64,000 nucleotides of DNA, taken from the NCBI RefSeq assembly GCF_033807575.1, contig NC_084725.1, positions 2,391,001-2,455,000 of the forward strand, read 5' to 3'. This DNA is from Cydia pomonella (lineage: Eukaryota; Arthropoda; Insecta; Lepidoptera; Tortricidae). The notes beneath the pieces were generated by a model. It was not told the origin of the DNA and ran no database searches. It saw only the letters and a list, made by a program, of their open reading frames with translations. Below, in pieces: positions 33,434-44,388 of the stretch. The position numbers and the translations under genes are program-made. The stretch's first letter is position 1. Every line of letters begins with the position of its first letter.

Positions 33434-33458
33434 AGCTCTCTATTATATCAAGATTGTA

Positions 33459-34065
33459 TAAAATACCATTTCGTCCGAATCACCCAACTTACATAACACT
33501 TATCCCATTTTCCTCAATCCCTTCTAAACTCATTATTATTGCGGCAGCGTCTCCGCAACATGTTTTGTTATAAGAATTAATTGGAAAAGTTAGGCAGTCG
33601 CGTATTGATTCAAACATGGCGCTTATCGCGGCGATACGCGATAAATATATTTTATTGACGTGACTCTTAGGGATGTAGTTTAAAAGTTACAAGGACTGAC
33701 ATGATTTATACATTGTATTGTGCCGAAATGCAAATATGCATTAGGGTATTTAGAACTAGTATACAAAGTATCATAACACCCGGTTACGAAAAATTAACAA
33801 ATTACGATTTTTTTCTTTGGAGCTGATTGTATGTGTCAGTAGCTCCTGAGGTAAATACATCCTCATACTCATAGGTATGAAACCTTCTTCTACCTTTTCG
33901 ATTATCTTTTTTAAGATTCTGAATTTTGAAAAATGACATAATTACCGAACATTTTCGAAAAACATTTCAATTACACTGTCAATGTTTTTTTGTTGACAAT
34001 TATTGGAAATAAGTATTGTTTGAAAATTTATTTTTTTATCTTTTGTTCTTATTAATAGTATTTAG
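33459..34065. other. No gene recognised
   Basis: AT-rich sequence without repeats I recognise. Confidence 0.4.
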
Positions 34066-34250
34066 TACAATCGTGATATAATATAGAGCTTTTCAGACGA
34101 GTACCGTGTTTACGCAACGAAGCTTGCTGAGTTGCCTAATTAAGGTACAAGATTAAAAAACTTGATTATATCACTATTGTATACAATATTTTTTCTACGA
34201 GTCATCTAATATAATCCTTTTTTTACTATAAAACCTAAATAATTAATGAA
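34066..34250. mobile_element. Hairpin MITE family (TACAATCGTGATATAAT ends)
   Basis: TACAATCGTGATATAAT at 34066 pairs with ATTATATCACTATTGTA near 34182. Inside, CTTTTCAGACGAGTACCGTG pairs with the downstream arm around GAAGCTTGCTGAG. Homology with the other copies continues past the hairpin (TTTTTCTACGAGTC) to about 34250. Confidence 0.8.
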
Positions 34251-34914
34251 ATTTGGTAATTATCTCAGTAGACAAAAATGTAGCCGTAAACGCGCGACTC
34301 TGTCTACGCCCCGCGCCCGTCTTTTCTATGGGAGCGTGGGGGCATGTGATTGATATTTTTTTTACAGTTGACTACAGCGTATCGAAATGACTAGTTGAGT
34401 GGGTCCATACATTATTACTGGGATGCCTATTGGCATTAAGTCCGCCTGTTGTACTCTTTTTTATGTGCAATAAAGTTTAAAATAATAATAATAATACATG
34501 AAAAGTACGCAATTATAGTTTGGTATACAAAATCTTAATTCAACCATTACAGCAGACGAGTATAGAAAACTTTGTGACAAACTTTGTATATAGGTCAATG
34601 CGGGTAAGTGTGGCTGGCCGTCACATTAGTCCTATTTACGCATTTATTAGTACTTATTACGATTTCATACATTTACCACTAAACGCAAGTAGCAAATAGA
34701 TAAACGCGCTCTCAATGTGTAAAGGAAAGATCCAAGGGAAAAAATCATCCGGACGAAGACGTAACTCATGGCTCAAAAATCTTCGAACAGAGCACACGTT
34801 CATTATTCCCGCGGCTGTGTCTAAAGTCCGTATAGCCCTCATGATAGCGGACCTCCGGTAGATGACACTGGAAGAAGACGAATGTGTAAGCAGGAACCAA
34901 TGAGAAGGCCAGTC
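34251..34914. other. No gene recognised
   Basis: Contains a short GC-rich patch (34290-34350) and an unassigned minus-strand open frame (34657-34935) that runs into the minisatellite. Confidence 0.35.
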
Positions 34915-35365
34915 GCACTTGTCCCTATGCCACACTTGTCCTTATGCCACACTTGTCCCTATGCCACACCTGTCCTTATGTCACACTTGTTCCTATGCCA
35001 CACTTGTCCCTATGGCACACTTGTACCTACGCCACACTTGACCTTATGCCAGTCTTGACCTTATGCCACTCTTGACCTTATGCCACACTTGTCCTTATGT
35101 CACACTTGTCCCTATGCCACACTTGTCCTTATGTCACACTTGTCCCTACGCCACACTTGACCCTATGCTACACTTGACCCTACGCCGCACTTGCCCTATG
35201 CCACACTTGTCCCTACGCCACACTTGATCTTATGCCACACTTGCCCCTATGCCACACTTGTCCTTATGTCACACTTGTCCCTATGGCACACTTGTCCCTA
35301 CGCCACACTTGACCCTATGCCACACTTGGCCCTATGCCACACTTGGCCCTATGCCACATTTATCC
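34915..35365 (+). repeat. 17-bp minisatellite, about 26 copies
   Basis: The unit CACACTTGTCCCTATGC varies mainly in T/C and A/G transitions (CTTATG, CTACGC, TTGACC). 17 is not a multiple of 3, so the open frame at 35191-35451 cycles through phases and is not a protein gene. Confidence 0.93.
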
Positions 35366-35582
35366 GTATTGACCTACAAAGTTTTTTCAAGTTTATTAAT
35401 TCTACCAGTTGCTACGGCATAATAATAGAGACTTGGTTCCAAATGGAATAAAATTTACTGCTCTAAATAATACTTCACGCTTTAATCTAAGATTTGAGTA
35501 ATATCTTATTCATCCCAAAATAGTATATCACTCACCGACGAGGTTAAACTAGGACCAATCTCTTGCCTTAATTAAAAAGAAT

Positions 35583-35713
35583 TACTTACTTACTTCTCTG
35601 GCTCAGTGACCCCAACAGGATCTTGGCCTTTGACACAAGAGAGCGCCTCTGCCCTATTCTGCGCCACTTCACGCCAGTTGGGAATTCCGAGGGCAGACAG
35701 GTCTTTTAGGGCT
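35583..35713 (-). pseudogene. LINE ORF2 C-terminal relic
   Basis: The minus-strand frame reads LKDLSALGIPNWREVAQNRA, EALSCVKGQDPVGVTEPE and ends, matching the usual 'L..LG.PNWRE.AQDR..W' end of lepidopteran LINE ORFs. A family A SINE is inserted at its upstream side. Confidence 0.6.
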
Positions 35714-35721
35714 TAAAATTA

Positions 35722-35986
35722 AATAAATAAATATTATACGACATTATTACACAATTTGACTAAGTCCCACAGTAAGCTCAATAAGGCTTGTGTTGAGGGT
35801 ACTTAGACAACGATATATATAATTATATAAATATTTATAAATACTTAAATACATAGAAAACACCCATGACTCAGGAACAAAATATATCCATGCTCATCAC
35901 ACGAATAAATGCCCTTACCAGGATTTGAACCCGGGACCATCGGCTTCGTAGGCACGGTCACTACCCACTAGGCCAAACCGGTCGTC
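35722..35986 (-). mobile_element. tRNA-headed SINE, family A
   Basis: Full-length minus-strand copy: GACGACCGGTTTGGCCTAGT head, GGTTCAAATCC B box, 3' end TTATTGAGCTTACTGTGGGA and a TATT-rich tail. AAAATTA on both sides (35715-35721, 35987-35993) is a likely 7-bp TSD. Confidence 0.88.
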
Positions 35987-35999
35987 AAAATTACAAAAA

Positions 36000-37604
36000 A
36001 TGAAATTTTTACAGAAATTATTTCTTCTAACAAAAGTTTCTTTTCTTATTTATTTTTCCTTTTTTCTTATTTTTTTTATGTAACTGCATAACTTTTTAGG
36101 AACTAAGGCATATTATACCTTTAAAGGGCCAACTTCAATTTTATATAGCAAAAATGACCACCCTATAAAAATGATTTTGAACTTCATTTCAAAATGTCAG
36201 TGTTCAATTATCCGTAATTTCTGATACTCGTCTGAACTTTAAAGGGTTATACCATTCACGAATATCTCAATGACATACATTTGTAATTACCTATAAGTCA
36301 TTTATGCATGCGATACACATGACATTCTGAATTCTGAAATATTTCCATGTCTTTGTGACGAAACATGTAGTTCTTTTTTCAAATATGCATGACCTTTTGT
36401 ACCAAGTTTTACCAAATAAAAATCTGATTCAGATTCCTTCTCAAACCGACAAACATTGTTACAATTAAATGTGAGAACACCGAACCCGATTACGTTGATC
36501 CAAAACGCACCAACAATACCAAGTGCACTATTTGCTATTCACCACACACCACGCAAGGTGAGCGGCGGACGATGCACCAGCATTATTTGCAAATACGCTA
36601 AAGGCATTCGGCTCACGCGCAATTTTTTACAATGGCTGACGCATGAATTACTTGTTAATTGTTATTTTTCTGTTGCGTAATAACCAGGCATCATTTTTTG
36701 GGGCAAATTTGTTAAATTTTTGGTGCAATTGTGACCATTTTCAGTGCAAACTGTTACTGCAAACAGTTTTTGGTGAAAAAAATGCATCTTTGGTACAAAA
36801 TGTTCTCTGATTTGTTGATTTGGAAATCCTGTTGATGTTTTATTTCAGTTATTTTATATGTATTTATAGTAAATGCGGTCGATGAACCTGAATTAGTTGC
36901 AATTAACGCTACCGATTTGTGCTCACCAGATGGCGCCACTGTTAACTAATACACGGTTTTAATATACACAAAAGTATTTAAACGTCTAAATTTGTCGTTT
37001 TTAAACCTGTTTAATCGAACAATATCTAATGTTTATCATGAATAATCAAAATTAGAGAAAAGATTACCACAATTATGAATAAAGAGTGAATATTCGCGAT
37101 AAAATGTTTGTAACCCCCAAAAATACTATGCATTTAACGTTTTGAAAGACCTTCGTCTATACTAGCGCCCTGCCCCTAGAGGCGAAATTGAACGCGTTAG
37201 CCCTCATTACGCTATAGGCATTCAACTCTCATGCCGATTTTTATATATATTTATTTTTAATAATTATTATTATTCTGTTGCGTAATTTACGTAGCCGGAA
37301 AAACAAAACATTGTAATTTTTGTTGTGACAATTTTTAGTGCAAAAGTGTGACAATATGTCTACAATAAATAATTTATAACACTCATACATGTTATTTTAT
37401 GTAGCGAAAATGTGTAATTTTTATGAAAGTGTTATAAAGACGAGTTTTTCTAACGAAATTGATAATCTCCATCTCTTCTCTATTCGGCTCACGCGCCATT
37501 TTTACAATGCCTGACGCATATATTTAGCATCGTTAATTATTATCGTTTTGTTGCGTAATTTGCGTTACCGAAAAAAAAAATTGTTTTCGGAGTTTTTGCG
37601 GTGC
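36000..37604. other. No gene; loosely repeated AT-rich blocks
   Basis: Three blocks starting near 36600, 37205 and 37480 share CATTCGGCTCACGCGC-like starts, a GACGCAT, TGTTGCGTAATT and GTGCAA...TGTGAC motifs, so the region seems built from about 300- to 600-bp direct duplications. No coding sequence seen. Confidence 0.45.
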
Positions 37605-37735
37605 AATAGTGTGACAGTTTTTGGTGCAAAGGTGTAATAATTTTGGAGCAAAAGTGTAACAATTTTGGAGCAAAATTGTAACAATTTTGGAGCAAAATTG
37701 TAACAATTTTGGAGCAAAACAATGAGCATTTTTGG
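37605..37735 (+). repeat. 22-bp tandem repeat, about five copies
   Basis: The unit AACAATTTTGGAGCAAAATT followed by GT repeats with minor changes. The minus-strand open frame across it is the repeat. Confidence 0.85.
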
Positions 37736-39010
37736 TGCAGAAGTTACAATTGTTGGTACAACATAAAACTATTATTATATTGTGATAAGTTGATATGAAT
37801 ATACACCGTGGGCTGGTAAAACCCGACAGATTTTAACCACGCATTCCTGAGGAACAAAAAATTTTATATAAGTTTCGGGAAAATTCGGCAAAAAAATTTT
37901 TTGATCAGTAAAAAAATTTTATTTTTTATATTTTCTTCATACGACACGTTATTTCTTCTTACATCTTGGCGACACAAAATTAATTAGTTACAACGAATTT
38001 TTTTTTATTGACACTAACTTTTATGTTTGCCAATAGGAATGTCTAGACCAAGTCACATAGTAACAGCGTCGCAGCCAAAAGGAGTTTTTCACTAAGTTAT
38101 TACAAAAACATTTTTTTACAAAAATTGACATTATCTCTAAAACAAGACCGATTTCAGAAAACTTTCTATGACATTTTAGTCTCTAAATGCGGTCAAGAAT
38201 ACATCTTTAAAATCCGTCGGGTTTTATCAGACCACGGTGTATATAAACGATTTAAAGTAGACCATTATTATTATTATATTATAACACTTAAAGAAGGTAG
38301 TGATATGGTTACTAGGTACATTTTACAGTATCTACTACTACGTAATCTACTAACCTATGCAATTCTCCTTTCCTCGTCTCGTAAACTTAAGGCGAGCTGC
38401 ACCCCATAAATTCTCAGCCATTAATATGACTAACTCCTGCCAATAGCATAGTAACATGTTTGCCTATATCTTACCTAAGCCGGCGACATACTAACTTGTG
38501 CGGGCTTTCCAGCTTAACTCAGGATATATGTGTGCTAAAGCAGTAACGCAACTGAGCAAAGACGTTCGAGACATGATAACTGGGTGAAAATTCTTTTCGT
38601 TGTCTTGTTTCTGACCACTTTGTCACGCTTTTATCTATATCTTTTGTCAAATAAATAAATAAAGTTGAGTGCTTATTTGTCTTTCTAGCTGTAGATTATA
38701 TGTTACATGAGAAAAAATTTATCTCATGCAAAAAACTCAGGGACAAAAAAGAAGGCAACGTGAATAATTTTCACCCAACTAAAAGCCCGACCAGAAATAT
38801 ACGATCATTGTCAAGAGGGCGCTGTTATTCTCATGTATAGGGTGACAGGTCAGTTTAGTATGAAAAATTTAGTTTCAATGAAATTCCGCAATATGGCGCG
38901 TGATCATAATATATTACTGGTCAAGCTTTACGTATATGATGGGGAAAACACAAGCTCGTCACGTACAATTTTGAAATAATAAAGAGTCTTACATCATTGT
39001 GCAAGGATCT
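37736..39010. other. No gene recognised
   Basis: AT-rich. An open frame at 38125-38409 has no family features. Confidence 0.35.
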
Positions 39011-39014
39011 ATAG

Positions 39015-39210
39015 GTAATGCTCTTCTTCTTCTTGTTGTGCCATGTCATCATCTGACGTCGGCGACCATCTCTCGGAACTTATTTCTATCTTTTGCTATT
39101 CTGCTCAGGTTAGCAGCGTCCTTAATATGAGTCCAGCTTTTAATGTTATCCATCCAGGCTAGCTTCCTTCTTCCTCTACTTCTTTTACCCTCTAATGGTA
39201 ATGGTAATGC
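39015..39210 (-). pseudogene. RTE-like LINE ORF2 C-terminal relic
   Basis: The minus-strand frame reads GKRSRGRRKLAWMDNIKSWT, DAANLSRIAKDRNKFREMVA, DVR and stop, then a GAAGAAGAAGAG-rich end. The 'R.GR...W.D.I..W' plus 'DR..FR' pattern is the C-terminus of RTE-type LINEs. Its A/G-rich end resembles the tail of SINE family B. Confidence 0.7.
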
Positions 39211-39741
39211 TCTAAACGATAATTTTTCTTTGAGGAAAAACACAGTAGCATTTTTCTTACTAAAAAAGCTTATAATTACTGACAAACAACAGAAAACAGG
39301 ACGCTGATTGTCCCAAAGTATGGTTCGTGAAACTTTATTTTGGAAATGGCACAGCCTAATAAATAATTCCTACTACTGTCAGGTTTCCTCTAATCTTAAA
39401 GTTACTAGCAACCACATAATACACAAAATAGTAAATTTATTAAAATGTTTCGTAATGTATAAAAAGTAAATCCTAAACAGCAACTTTGCAAATCTACAAA
39501 ATTGGTATGATTATCAACGGAACGGCAATCTGCACTGAATTATGAAATTTCCCAATAAAATTTGACGAATGTTTTGTCGGTGATAGACCGTTTAGTGCCT
39601 TCCAATAAATTACCTTCCTTTTTGACTCAAGAGGGTTATTTTAGATTATAATTTCCTTCCAAAAAATTGGATGGTAAGATTTTACAACCAATTTCCTTCC
39701 TTTCTAGAAGATAGATTACCGTCGGATGGTGCTCCCACATT
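39211..39741. other. No gene recognised
   Basis: AT-rich, no recognised repeat. Confidence 0.35.
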
Positions 39742-39853
39742 GGCTGTTATAAAATGTTATATAACATCGTGTGACAGGGACAGCATGATAGTAATGATAG
39801 TGTTTTATTATGTTGTCCCTGATACACGATTTTATATATCATTTTATAACAGC
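39742..39853. mobile_element. Small hairpin MITE
   Basis: About 47-bp arms (GGCTGTTATAAAATG...ATCGTGTGACAGGGACA and the imperfect reverse complement ending CATTTTATAACAGCT), short loop. Confidence 0.65.
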
Positions 39854-40236
39854 TAATTTGGGGGCGCCATGAGGGAAGAAGCAAGGAAATACCTTCTGAA
39901 TTTGGTCGGTGTTTTCTCTTAGTGTAACCGACCTACTGCTTTAGCGTACGTACTCGTATGCTGTTAGGGGTTCCACCATCGAGCTTAAGGTTCTGTTAAT
40001 CCTCACATTTGCATACGGCGACCGTAACCGTCCGGGATTCGACGTCTTGCCGGCTCTTCTCGTAATTGCTGGGGTTATCGTGTTTGTGTACACTTAAGAG
40101 CAATGGAAACGAGTCACTTTGTATATATATCTGCAAGTAAAAAGTAATAAAGGTACATTCGTACCATCCTTTTCTTAATGCTCCTTAAGGTATTTTGGTT
40201 TCAGACCAGAAGACTAGCTAAGATGGCTATATTGAG

Positions 40237-40269
40237 AAACGCCAAACGATTTCAATTCGTTTGGCGTTT
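40237..40269. repeat. Perfect 13-bp hairpin
   Basis: AAACGCCAAACGA, 7-base loop, exact reverse complement. The surrounding 40220-40375 shares motifs (TTTTCTATCAACGATTA) with 47450-47515, so it is part of a repeat family. Confidence 0.7.
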
Positions 40270-40454
40270 GTCAATAAAGTTTGTCGGGCTGACACATGCT
40301 ACGGAAAGTCATGTGACTATTATGATACATTATTTAAGCTCCGATTGGCGTTTTCTATCAACGATTAGCAACTTGGCTAGGCCCCCAGATAGGTAGGGTC
40401 CGTCAGAGTAAGTACCTGAGATACTTATCAGTTATCATTGAAAATACTAAAAAG

Positions 40455-40632
40455 ACATTATGAGAAATGAGAGCTGTGGAATAAGCTCCCTGACGAGGGT
40501 CTACAGTATGAGGTTCTTCAAAAAAAGAGTGTACAGATTTTTAAAGGGTAGACAAGGCGCATGTGTACAGGCGTTCATAGGCTACGCGACTGCTTACCAT
40601 CAGGCGGGCATGCTTGTATGCCACTGTCGTGG
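40455..40632 (+). pseudogene. LINE C-terminus and 3' UTR relic
   Basis: Frames encode ELWNKLPDEGLQYE and, after a frameshift, YSMRFFKKRVYRFLKGRQG, the usual end of a lepidopteran LINE ORF2. It is followed by GACTGCTTACCATCAGGCGG and a TGCC...GTGGTAAAAA tail, the same terminus as the repeats at 14711, 15243, 17655 and 55872. Confidence 0.65.
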
Positions 40633-40727
40633 TAAAAAAAAGTGGCTGTGACAGAATCGGACAGACAGACGGACATGACGAATCTATAAGGGTTCCGTTT
40701 TTTGCCATTTGGCTACGGAACCCTAAA
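40633..40727 (+). repeat. Terminal fragment of the GGGTTCCG-hairpin repeat
   Basis: Matches the end of 49119-49662: AGTGGCTGTGACAGAATCGG, CTATAAGGGTTCCGTTTTTT and GGCTACGGAACCCTAAAAA. It joins the LINE tail directly at an A-run. Confidence 0.8.
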
Positions 40728-40826
40728 AAATATCCCAAAACTTTCTATGTAAGGTAAGGTAAGACGACTATAGTTTATTTTGCTCGAGGCAAGACAAACT
40801 ATGAGGATTCCATACAAGTGTTTTTA

Positions 40827-43538
40827 TTCATCATCATCATCATTTTTATTCAATAACAATATTACATTGTGTTTGAAAAATCTTAAATCTAGGCACATGC
40901 ATACAAAAAAAATATATAGGTTTAAGATCATTTATTCTCATAAGAATTTACAATTCACTTATCGAGATAAATACAAAACAGTATATTAAATTTTGTTTAG
41001 AGCGCACAAATAACTTAAATATTTCATTTAACTTAACTAAAACAGGTAGTTTTACAAAATACTTATTAATAACCGACCGCCCGCAAAGCGGGCGGCGATA
41101 ACGCACGAGTATCTATGCGAAACAAGTTTACTATTGGGTACACAGAAAGGTTAATACTAGATGTGGCATGCATACACTGAGCGTAGTTGAGTATAACATA
41201 GGTAAGTTGCGTTACTTAGGTCTATAAATATATTTTAAATACATACTATTATGTCATTGTATCTTAATTATGTTTATTGAATTGTATATTTTATGGCTGC
41301 AGTGATAAGTTCGATTTATGAAAGTATATACAAGTAAGTATTAGGTGCATATAGCAATATTTTAATTTAGAAATTCTTTAAAACGTGATTTTTAAGCAAG
41401 GATTTAAAATGGGACATTGATTTTGTTTCTTTAATAACTATAGGAAGTTTGTTAAACAATTGAGCACCTTCGTATAAAATACTTTTTCGCCCGTAGTTTG
41501 TTCGCGATGGACGTAAAATTAAGTCGTTGGCATTACGTAATTTCATTCTTTGCACATGGTGCTTCCTAGTGAAGTTTAATTGAGTTCGTATATCGTTTTT
41601 AAGTATTTTTCTTACTAATAGGCAGTTATAGTACACATAGGTTTGATTTATATTCAAGAGTTTCGTTTCACTATATAAGGTTTTTGTTGGAGTGAGATAA
41701 TGATATTGAAATAGCACTTTTATGAGTTTATTCTGGGCAATTTGCAGTGCTTCAAGATTAGTTTTAACGGCAGTACCCCACACTTCAATTAAGTAGTCTA
41801 TGTGCGGTTTTATAAGCGAGTTATATATGGTGTACCGTACTTGAGTTGGAATATTTTTTGCAAAGCTCCGCAAGGCCCCACTTAATGACGTCAGTTTGGA
41901 TTTTACTTTATCAATATGTGGCTTCCAATTTAAGTTTTTATCCAGTATTAACCCAAGATATTTTTCTTTTTCTACTTTTTGAATGGCTACGTTGTTTATT
42001 TTAAGAGGTTGAAATTCCGGTATTTTTTTATTTTTGGCTGCAAAAATTATATAGTTCGTTTTCGAGATGTTGATAGTTAATAGGTTACATTGAAACCACG
42101 TGTTTAATAGGTCCAGATCATTTTGCGCATCATTTATAACACTGCTGATAGAGTTTCCAAAATAAAAGAGGCTTGTATCGTCTGCATATAGTGTAATGTC
42201 ACCTTTAAGGCCAAGTTCGTTTATGTTATTAATGTAAATAAGGAACAGTAACGGTCCTAAAATTGAGCCTTGAGGGACGCCACATGTTATCGCTTTTAGC
42301 TCGCTTTGATGGTTCTGAATTTTAACTATTTGGTGTCGATTTGTGAGGTATGATTTAAGTATATCTAATGCAGTACCAGCAATACCTAACGCTCGTAGTT
42401 TTTGTATAAGCAGGCTGTGACTGACGGTGTCAAATGCTTTTTTTAAGTCTATGAAGATGCCCAATGCTATTTGCTTATTGTCTATGTTAACTTTTATTCT
42501 TGTTACTATATCAATTGTTGCCGAAAGTGTGTTTGATTGGGGTTGAAAACCATATTGTTTTTCATAAAGGAAATTTACAGTGTCCAAATATGTTTTAATG
42601 CGACTATATAAGACCTTTTCAAATACTTTTGAAATTACTGGGAGAACTGAAATTGGGCGATAGTTATTTGGATCAGATTGGGTTCCAGATTTGTAGATTG
42701 GTGACACTTTAGCTAGTTTTAAGCTATTAGGAAAGACACCTTCGTTAAGACTTCTATTTATACAATTAGTTAAATCTTCTTTTATTAGGTTCTTAAGATA
42801 TTTTATTGATTTCGTATTTAGGCCATCTAGTCCTGAGCTTGTATTAAGATTAAGATTATCAATTATTTTTGAAATTTCATCAGTAGTAGCCGGTTTAAAT
42901 TTAAATAGTTTAAAGGGGTTTGGCTTGGAAGTACAAGTATATGTTGTATTTTGACTGTAGTTTTTAGGAATTGCATCTGCTAACGACGAGCCGATATTGG
43001 AGAAATAAGTATTAAAAATGTCACACATTTCCTTTACATCTGACGTAGTTGCTGTTCCAGAGTCCAGTTTTGCCGGTGCTGAGCGTTCTATCGTTTTGTT
43101 CGCTGATAGACTATTAATTAGCTTCCACATCTTTGATGGATTATTTTTGCAGTCCATGAAAGCTTTATGGTAGTATCTTGATTTCGTACCTTGAATGATA
43201 TTTGTCACTTTGTTTCGTTTAGTTTTAAACTCTTGCTTCAATTTGTCGTTTTCTGGGTTTAGTTTTAATTGTTGCCATGAAATGTTTCTAGAGTTAATTT
43301 CCTTTATTACTTCCTGGTTAATCCAATCTTGTCTTGGCGGGTTTAATATTTTGATTTTCGTTACTTTGTTTTTGTTTATACTTGATAGGAGTCTTTTTTC
43401 AAATAGAGTAAAGTCATTGTTCTCATTTTCGTACTTGCAGTTTTCTATAGTTTTCCATAAATTTTCGTAGTTTATTTTCTCATATTTTATTTTCTGCAGA
43501 GATTTTGGATGGTATTTTTTGACTTCAAAGTATATATA
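40827..43538 (-). mobile_element. CR1/L2-like LINE, 5'-truncated, probable (GAT)n tail
   Basis: ORF2 from 43538 to 41367, then an AT-rich 3' UTR of about 500 bp ending ATTGAATAAAA and (ATG)n near 40827-40845. The 5' end is near 43540, where homology to the ORF stops at a TGA. The 3' boundary is inferred from the microsatellite; no TSD was identified. Confidence 0.7.
41367..43538 (-). CDS. CR1/L2-like LINE reverse transcriptase, N-terminally incomplete
   Basis: An open frame with no internal stop from 43538 to the TAA at 41367. An annotated start at 43241 (TTG) would be arbitrary: upstream codons (PPRQDWINQEVIKEINSR, WQQLKLNPENDK) are clearly part of the same protein. From 43241 numbering, RT motifs are NNYRPISVLPVISKVFEK (192-209), FIDLKKAFD (263-271), GVPQGSILGP (321-330) and YADD (352-355); the end is SMSHFKSLLKNHVLKNF. 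The protein primes cDNA synthesis on target DNA. The endonuclease is missing, so it is a truncated copy, but the intact frame suggests it is young. Confidence 0.93.
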   Translation of the reverse strand, partial: YIYFEVKKYHPKSLQKIKYEKINYENLWKTIENCKYENENNDFTLFEKRLLSSINKNKVTKIKILNPPRQDWINQEVIKEINSRNISWQQLKLNPENDKLKQEFKTKRNKVTNIIQGTKSRYYHKAFMDCKNNPSKMWKLINSLSANKTIERSAPAKLDSGTATTSDVKEMCDIFNTYFSNIGSSLADAIPKNYSQNTTYTCTSKPNPFKLFKFKPATTDEISKIIDNLNLNTSSGLDGLNTKSIKYLKNLIKEDLTNCINRSLNEGVFPNSLKLAKVSPIYKSGTQSDPNNYRPISVLPVISKVFEKVLYSRIKTYLDTVNFLYEKQYGFQPQSNTLSATIDIVTRIKVNIDNKQIALGIFIDLKKAFDTVSHSLLIQKLRALGIAGTALDILKSYLTNRHQIVKIQNHQSELKAITCGVPQGSILGPLLFLIYINNINELGLKGDITLYADDTSLFYFGNSISSVINDAQNDLDLLNTWFQCNLLTINISKTNYIIFAAKNKKIPEFQPLKINNVAIQKVEKEKYLGLILDKNLNWKPHIDKVKSKLTSLSGALRSFAKNIPTQVRYTIYNSLIKPHIDYLIEVWGTAVKTNLEALQIAQNKLIKVLFQYHYLTPTKTLYSETKLLNINQTYVYYNCLLVRKILKNDIRTQLNFTRKHHVQRMKLRNANDLILRPSRTNYGRKSILYEGAQLFNKLPIVIKETKSMSHFKSLLKNHVLKNF

Positions 43539-43938
43539 TCAAAATAAACATCATAAAAATAAATATTAAAACTAATTCAAATAAATCGCCCGCTCAAATA
43601 GATAGCCCAAAAATAAAAATAAAACATGAATAGTAATTAAAAAAATTGCCCCACCTTGTCTAAAAAGTGTACAATTTCGGACACTTACCACCAGCACATT
43701 ACACCCTGCCGACGTACGGTCACGTCTGAAAATATCGATACGAAAAAAGTGCCCAAAATATGTATACACGACTTTATTGCTCATATTTTAAGGTAGTGTA
43801 TACATATTTTTGGCACTTTTTTCGTATCGATATTTTCAGACGTGACTGTACATAATGGACGGTATGTCTTGTCGTTTGACGTAGTCAAATCGACGGTCAT
43901 TGCCTTCGCTCGTGGTCACGTAGGACCATACATCGTGC

Positions 43939-44040
43939 TAAGTTAGGAGCTCAATGATTATGGGTAACTGACACATATTACACATATTGTAAGTACATTA
44001 GTGCACTATTGTCATTACATTGTACACGAATAATTAATTA
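43939..44040 (+). repeat. Short interspersed repeat (GCTAAGTTAGGAGCTCAATG)
   Basis: Shared with 47280-47375: GCTAAGTTAGGAGCTCAATG, ACACATTGTAAGTAC, TAATGTCATTA-like blocks in the same order. Family unknown. Confidence 0.6.
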
Positions 44041-44059
44041 CTGGCATTTAAGTAATAGT

Positions 44060-44369
44060 TTCCTCACGATGTTTTCCTTCACCGAAAAGCTAGTGGTAAA
44101 TATCAGATGATATTTCGTACATAAGTGCCGAAAAACTCATTGGTACGAGCCAGGATTTGAACCCACGACCTTCGGATTGAAAGTCGGACGTCATATCCAC
44201 TCGGCCACCACCGCTTATACATCTGCAAAGAAGTTCAAAGGTGTATGTGAAGTTCCCAATCCGCATTGGGCTAGCGTGGGGACTATAGCCCGAGCCCTCT
44301 CGCGCATGAGAGGAGGCCTGTGCCCAGCAGTGGGACGTATATAGGCTAAATTATTTATGATTATATATA
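44060..44369 (+). mobile_element. SINE family C with inverted 5' half and 12-bp TSD
   Basis: TTAAGTAATAGT flanks the element (44048-44059 and 44370-44381). The tail half (44217-44369: GAAGTTCAAAGGTGTATGTG ... CAGTGGGACGTATATAGGCT) is in + orientation, but the tRNA-like head (44060-44216) is reversed, with its 5' end (GCGGTGGTGG) at the junction. Compared with the normal copy at 60538, the two halves are contiguous apart from the inversion. Confidence 0.9.
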
Positions 44370-44388
44370 TTAAGTAATAGTATTATAT

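Larger units (their letters stand above)
32842..33458. mobile_element. Hairpin MITE split by a LINE insertion
   Basis: Left part 32842-32930 (ATTGTATACACTAGTGAGAT, AAGCTTTTCAATCTCGTAC) and right part 33429-33458 (TGAAAAGCTCTCTATTATAT) together match the intact copies at 34066 and 47668. TGAAAA is repeated on either side of the insert. Confidence 0.8.

Noticed and set aside
33194..33496. 100-residue open frame of alternating Leu-Lys
   Set aside because: It is the translation of the (TTGAAA)34 array; 6 bp is a multiple of 3, so the frame stays open without any coding function.
35191..35451. Open frame with repeated PYATL/PHL residues
   Set aside because: Produced by the 17-bp minisatellite cycling through reading frames.
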